A DNA stretch of 64,000 bases from Stratiolaelaps scimitus (lineage: Eukaryota; Arthropoda; Arachnida; Mesostigmata; Laelapidae): NCBI GenBank assembly GCA_019614645.1, contig JABWDB010000106.1, forward strand, positions 1-64,000. The letters run 5' to 3'. Below, in pieces: positions 62,060-64,000 of this stretch. A program made the translations under genes and the position numbers. The stretch's first letter is position 1; each line of letters opens with the position of its first letter. The notes beneath the pieces are model-generated. The model searched no databases. It was not told where the DNA came from and was given only the letters and a program-made list of their open reading frames with translations.

Positions 62060-62782
62060 TTAAATAAGTTCAAATTCCCTTTCCTCTTCTCCTCTCTCAA
62101 AGCGAACCCGTTCAACAGAAGGTTCAGTACCTTCTACGTCCGACATAGAACCTTGAATAGGTTTATAATTAGGAGCAACAGGTTTGTGTAGGCGAATCTT
62201 TGCGCGTTTCTTACGTTTCGACGTCAACGTCGCATTAGTCGTGATACGTGCATTCTCATTATATCCTTCATTAGCGAATGGACTCATTTTACGACCACGT
62301 ATACATATAAATGGATATGAATATTGTATTAAAGAATTACCTTTCATTGGTGCCCACATAGGGTCCCAATACATTGGTGACGGTGCATATATACGCGCAT
62401 ATAATGAATCTTGTGGTGTTTCAACCGTCAGAGTGGCTGTCACTTCCCATTGAACAACGATATCGGCGAACGTAACTGTTGATGCTAGAGGAGCATTACT
62501 CTGAACAGGCATCACTCCAAAATAGAGATGGGGTGGAACATCGGGAGTTGCAGCATTACCTACTTTAGGGACAATCCATGTACATTTTTCAATGTCGTGG
62601 TAATATGTAAGATCCCAGAAGTCCTTTCCGAAATTAGTGTACGCTTTGACAGCATTATTTGTTAATACTTCACCAGTACCGTCTTTCGTTTGTTTGTTTG
62701 ATCGCGACCACCATGCGCGATTATTAGCTCCTTCTGGGATAGAGACACCGGCCAGATAAAAGTCGGTTTTAGGTGCTTTCAA
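62060..62782 (-). pseudogene. Parvoviral capsid protein (VP), C-terminal part
   Basis: 240 codons open on the minus strand, beginning at the border with a GC-rich spacer. Features fit the C-terminal capsid domain of ambisense densoviruses: GVSIPEGANNRAWWSRSNK, PPHLYFGVMPVQSNAP, FADIVVQWEVTATLTV, and a basic patch SKRKKRAKIRLHKP near the C-terminus. The stop is 22 bp from the NS1 end, with an AATAAA-type signal (minus strand, near 62060-62050) in the overlap, the ambidensovirus arrangement. The N-terminal half is missing. Confidence 0.75.
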
Positions 62783-63180
62783 TATACAGCGCCGCGGCCC
62801 CGCGGCAACGGCGCGCCCGGTGTCCCTTACGGCCGGACTGTATTGAAATCCGTTTGGATTTCAATTCCTCCTTACCATACGGACTGAAGGGTGGCAACAT
62901 AGAGCCGCTGCGGTCCACGGCGGAAGGGGGGGCCCGCGAGTGTCGCGGGCCCGCGCCCGCCAGCGGCGCCCGTCCGGGTCTTCCAATCCGACCGATTGAA
63001 GGACCTGTCTCTGGGGCTGATCGCGTCACGGCTGAACACGATCAACGATTGTAGGCCCGGGCCCCGGGCGGAAGCCCGCCGCGGCGGCGGGTGCGGCGCC
63101 ATTGCGCCCGGCGCCGCGGTTTCACCCGCCGGCCCCGGCCGCCCGGCGCGGGCCCGGTACGCCCGATGTTACCGACATTG
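62783..63180. repeat. GC-rich spacer with hairpins
   Basis: CCGCGGCCCCGCGG near 62791; ATTGAAATCC (62842-62851), loop GTTT, GGATTTCAAT (62856-62865) in a short AT-rich island; GCGGCGCC/GGCGCCGC near 63091-63115. 62866-62920 and 62975-63055 are AT-balanced islands of unknown origin. Confidence 0.8.
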
Positions 63181-63224
63181 GAGATACTATTGATCCACAA
63201 TCAATTATTTACGGCGATACTAAA

Positions 63225-63718
63225 ATGTTGCGCGCGTCGCTCCCTGCCAGAAGCGCGGCGGCAGGGGATCCGGCGCGCCCCCCGCCCGGGTGCACCCAAC
63301 AGCGTTTTCTTGCAGTTGAGTCGTCCTCGCTGTCCGACTGTTGCAGAGTAGGGTCCTTCTCTTCTTCACTGTCGGGCCCAAGGCGCCCGGGCGCCCGGCG
63401 GGGCGACGACGAGAAGTCATTGGAGGATGGGGGGACCGGATCCGTATGGGCGGTTCCCGGGGCGGCCGCCACGGCCGGTCAGGGCCCGCGACACTTGCTC
63501 GGCGAACAATGCGCGGGGACGTCGGACCCGCCCGGCGAGTTCCGCCGGACCCGCCCGGCGAGTTCCGCCGGACTCGCCTTGGGTCCGGCGGCCCGCATTG
63601 CGACCGCGGAACGGCACCGCCGGTCCGCGGTTCCACATACCGCCGGTCCGCGGTTCCACATACCGCCGGCCGCCCGGGGCGTGCCCGGACCGGCGGCGCC
63701 ACGGGCGCGCCGCCGGGC
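63225..63718. repeat. GC-rich spacer with two short tandem repeats
   Basis: The ~23-bp unit CCGCCCGGCGAGTTCCGCCG is present in tandem at about 63527-63575, and the ~24-bp unit CCGCCGGTCCGCGGTTCCAC at about 63626-63668. GGGGGGACCGGATCCG at 63430 is also present in the first spacer at 58750, so the spacers share sequence. Open frames are GC artefacts. Confidence 0.75.
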
Positions 63719-64000
63719 GTCCGCCGATGTCGTTGGTCGACTATCTGTCCAAGGTCCTGGAAAAAATAGTACTTGGCAGGTTGGCGTCTTACCTGGATTC
63801 CAAAAATTTTTTCGGCATGTCAGTTCGGTTTCCGTAGTTCCCGGTCTACAGAGCTCGCTCTTGGCCGTTTTTGGCAGGAGATCTCTGATACCATCGAGAA
63901 CAACAAATTGTGCTTAGGTGTTTTCCTTGATGTATTCGCGGCCTTCAACTGTGTATCTCACTCGTACTTTCTGCAGATGTTGGAACACGTGGGCTGCGCA
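63719..64000 (+). pseudogene. Jockey/CR1-like LINE RT, continuation to the window edge
   Basis: PMSLVDYLSKVLEKIVLGRL, ASYLDSKNFF, then a one-base frame change near 63818 and QFGFRSSRSTELALGRFWQE, LGVFLDVFAAFNCVSHSYFL (motif A with catalytic Asp), open to the end. This is the direct continuation of the RT broken off at 58082; together they show that 58083-63718 is an insertion. The element runs beyond the window. Confidence 0.8.

Larger units (their letters stand above)
58083..63718. other. Scrambled ambidensovirus-like block with GC-rich hairpin spacers, inserted in a LINE
   Basis: AT-rich viral pieces alternate with spacers of very high GC content. The viral pieces are a VP-type fragment (58252-58640, minus), NS pieces (58872-59037 and 59248-59333 plus; 59505-59565, 59905-60088 and 60150-60460 minus), a main NS region (60480-62038 plus) and VP (62060-62782 minus). 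Spacers at 58640-58871, 59038-59247, 59334-59504, 59566-59640, 59805-59904, 60089-60150, 62783-63180 and 63225-63718 contain many perfect hairpins. The two flanks are adjacent parts of one RT frame. All viral frames are broken or partial. Confidence 0.75.

Noticed and set aside
63102..63917. A 271-codon open frame at the right end
   Set aside because: GC-driven frame that runs from spacer into the LINE in the wrong phase; the LINE RT is read in other phases (from 63719 and from about 63820).

Overview
The window is arthropod nuclear DNA. The evidence is two multigene families of seven-pass chemoreceptors of the insect gustatory-receptor (7tm_7) type, an arthropod-style mix of non-LTR, Ty3/gypsy, mariner and tRNA-derived SINE repeats, and a decayed densovirus-like element. 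The sequence does not settle which arthropod group it is. There is no prokaryotic gene organisation, CRISPR array or rRNA. About 10-12% of the window is intact protein-coding sequence; most of the rest is dead mobile elements and duplicated flanks.

Layout: 1-2.7 kb holds R1-like LINE debris and a receptor fragment. 3.07-9.1 kb and 12.97-19.8 kb are two diverged copies of one ~6-7 kb tandem unit. Each contains a receptor pseudogene followed by an intact plus-strand receptor (family A, 6857-7939 and 16933-18006). LINE wreckage on the minus strand (9.5-12.3 kb) separates them. 19.8-25.1 kb is LINE and gypsy debris plus a segment (21.6-24.1 kb) duplicated at 46.7-51.9 kb. From 25 to 54.7 kb, four intact minus-strand receptors (family B: 25478-26620, 33159-34301, 42071-43213, 52924-54063) sit in repeated units with shared upstream and downstream flanks. 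These units are separated by a mariner element, an LTR/gag remnant, a 3.6 kb internally deleted R1-like LINE, a gypsy pol remnant and further LINE fragments.

54.9-64 kb is one jockey/CR1-like LINE (ORF1 with zinc knuckles, endonuclease, start of reverse transcriptase). It is split inside its RT domain by a ~5.6 kb block (58.08-63.72 kb). The block is a scrambled ambidensovirus-like element: NS on the plus strand and VP on the minus strand with converging ends, plus several displaced or inverted duplicates of NS pieces and a displaced VP-type fragment. The viral pieces are separated by very GC-rich spacers packed with perfect hairpins. This block is the most unusual structure in the window.

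A second theme is that short perfect inverted repeats (11-20 bp arms, 4-32 nt loops) recur at truncation, deletion or inversion points of LINE and receptor fragments (9483, 14905, 37213, 51382) as well as throughout the GC-rich block. This suggests a recurrent fold-back or template-switch process, or alternatively an assembly artefact.

Functionally, only the six receptor ORFs look like working host genes. All transposon and viral reading frames carry stops, frameshifts or deletions, or are cut off.
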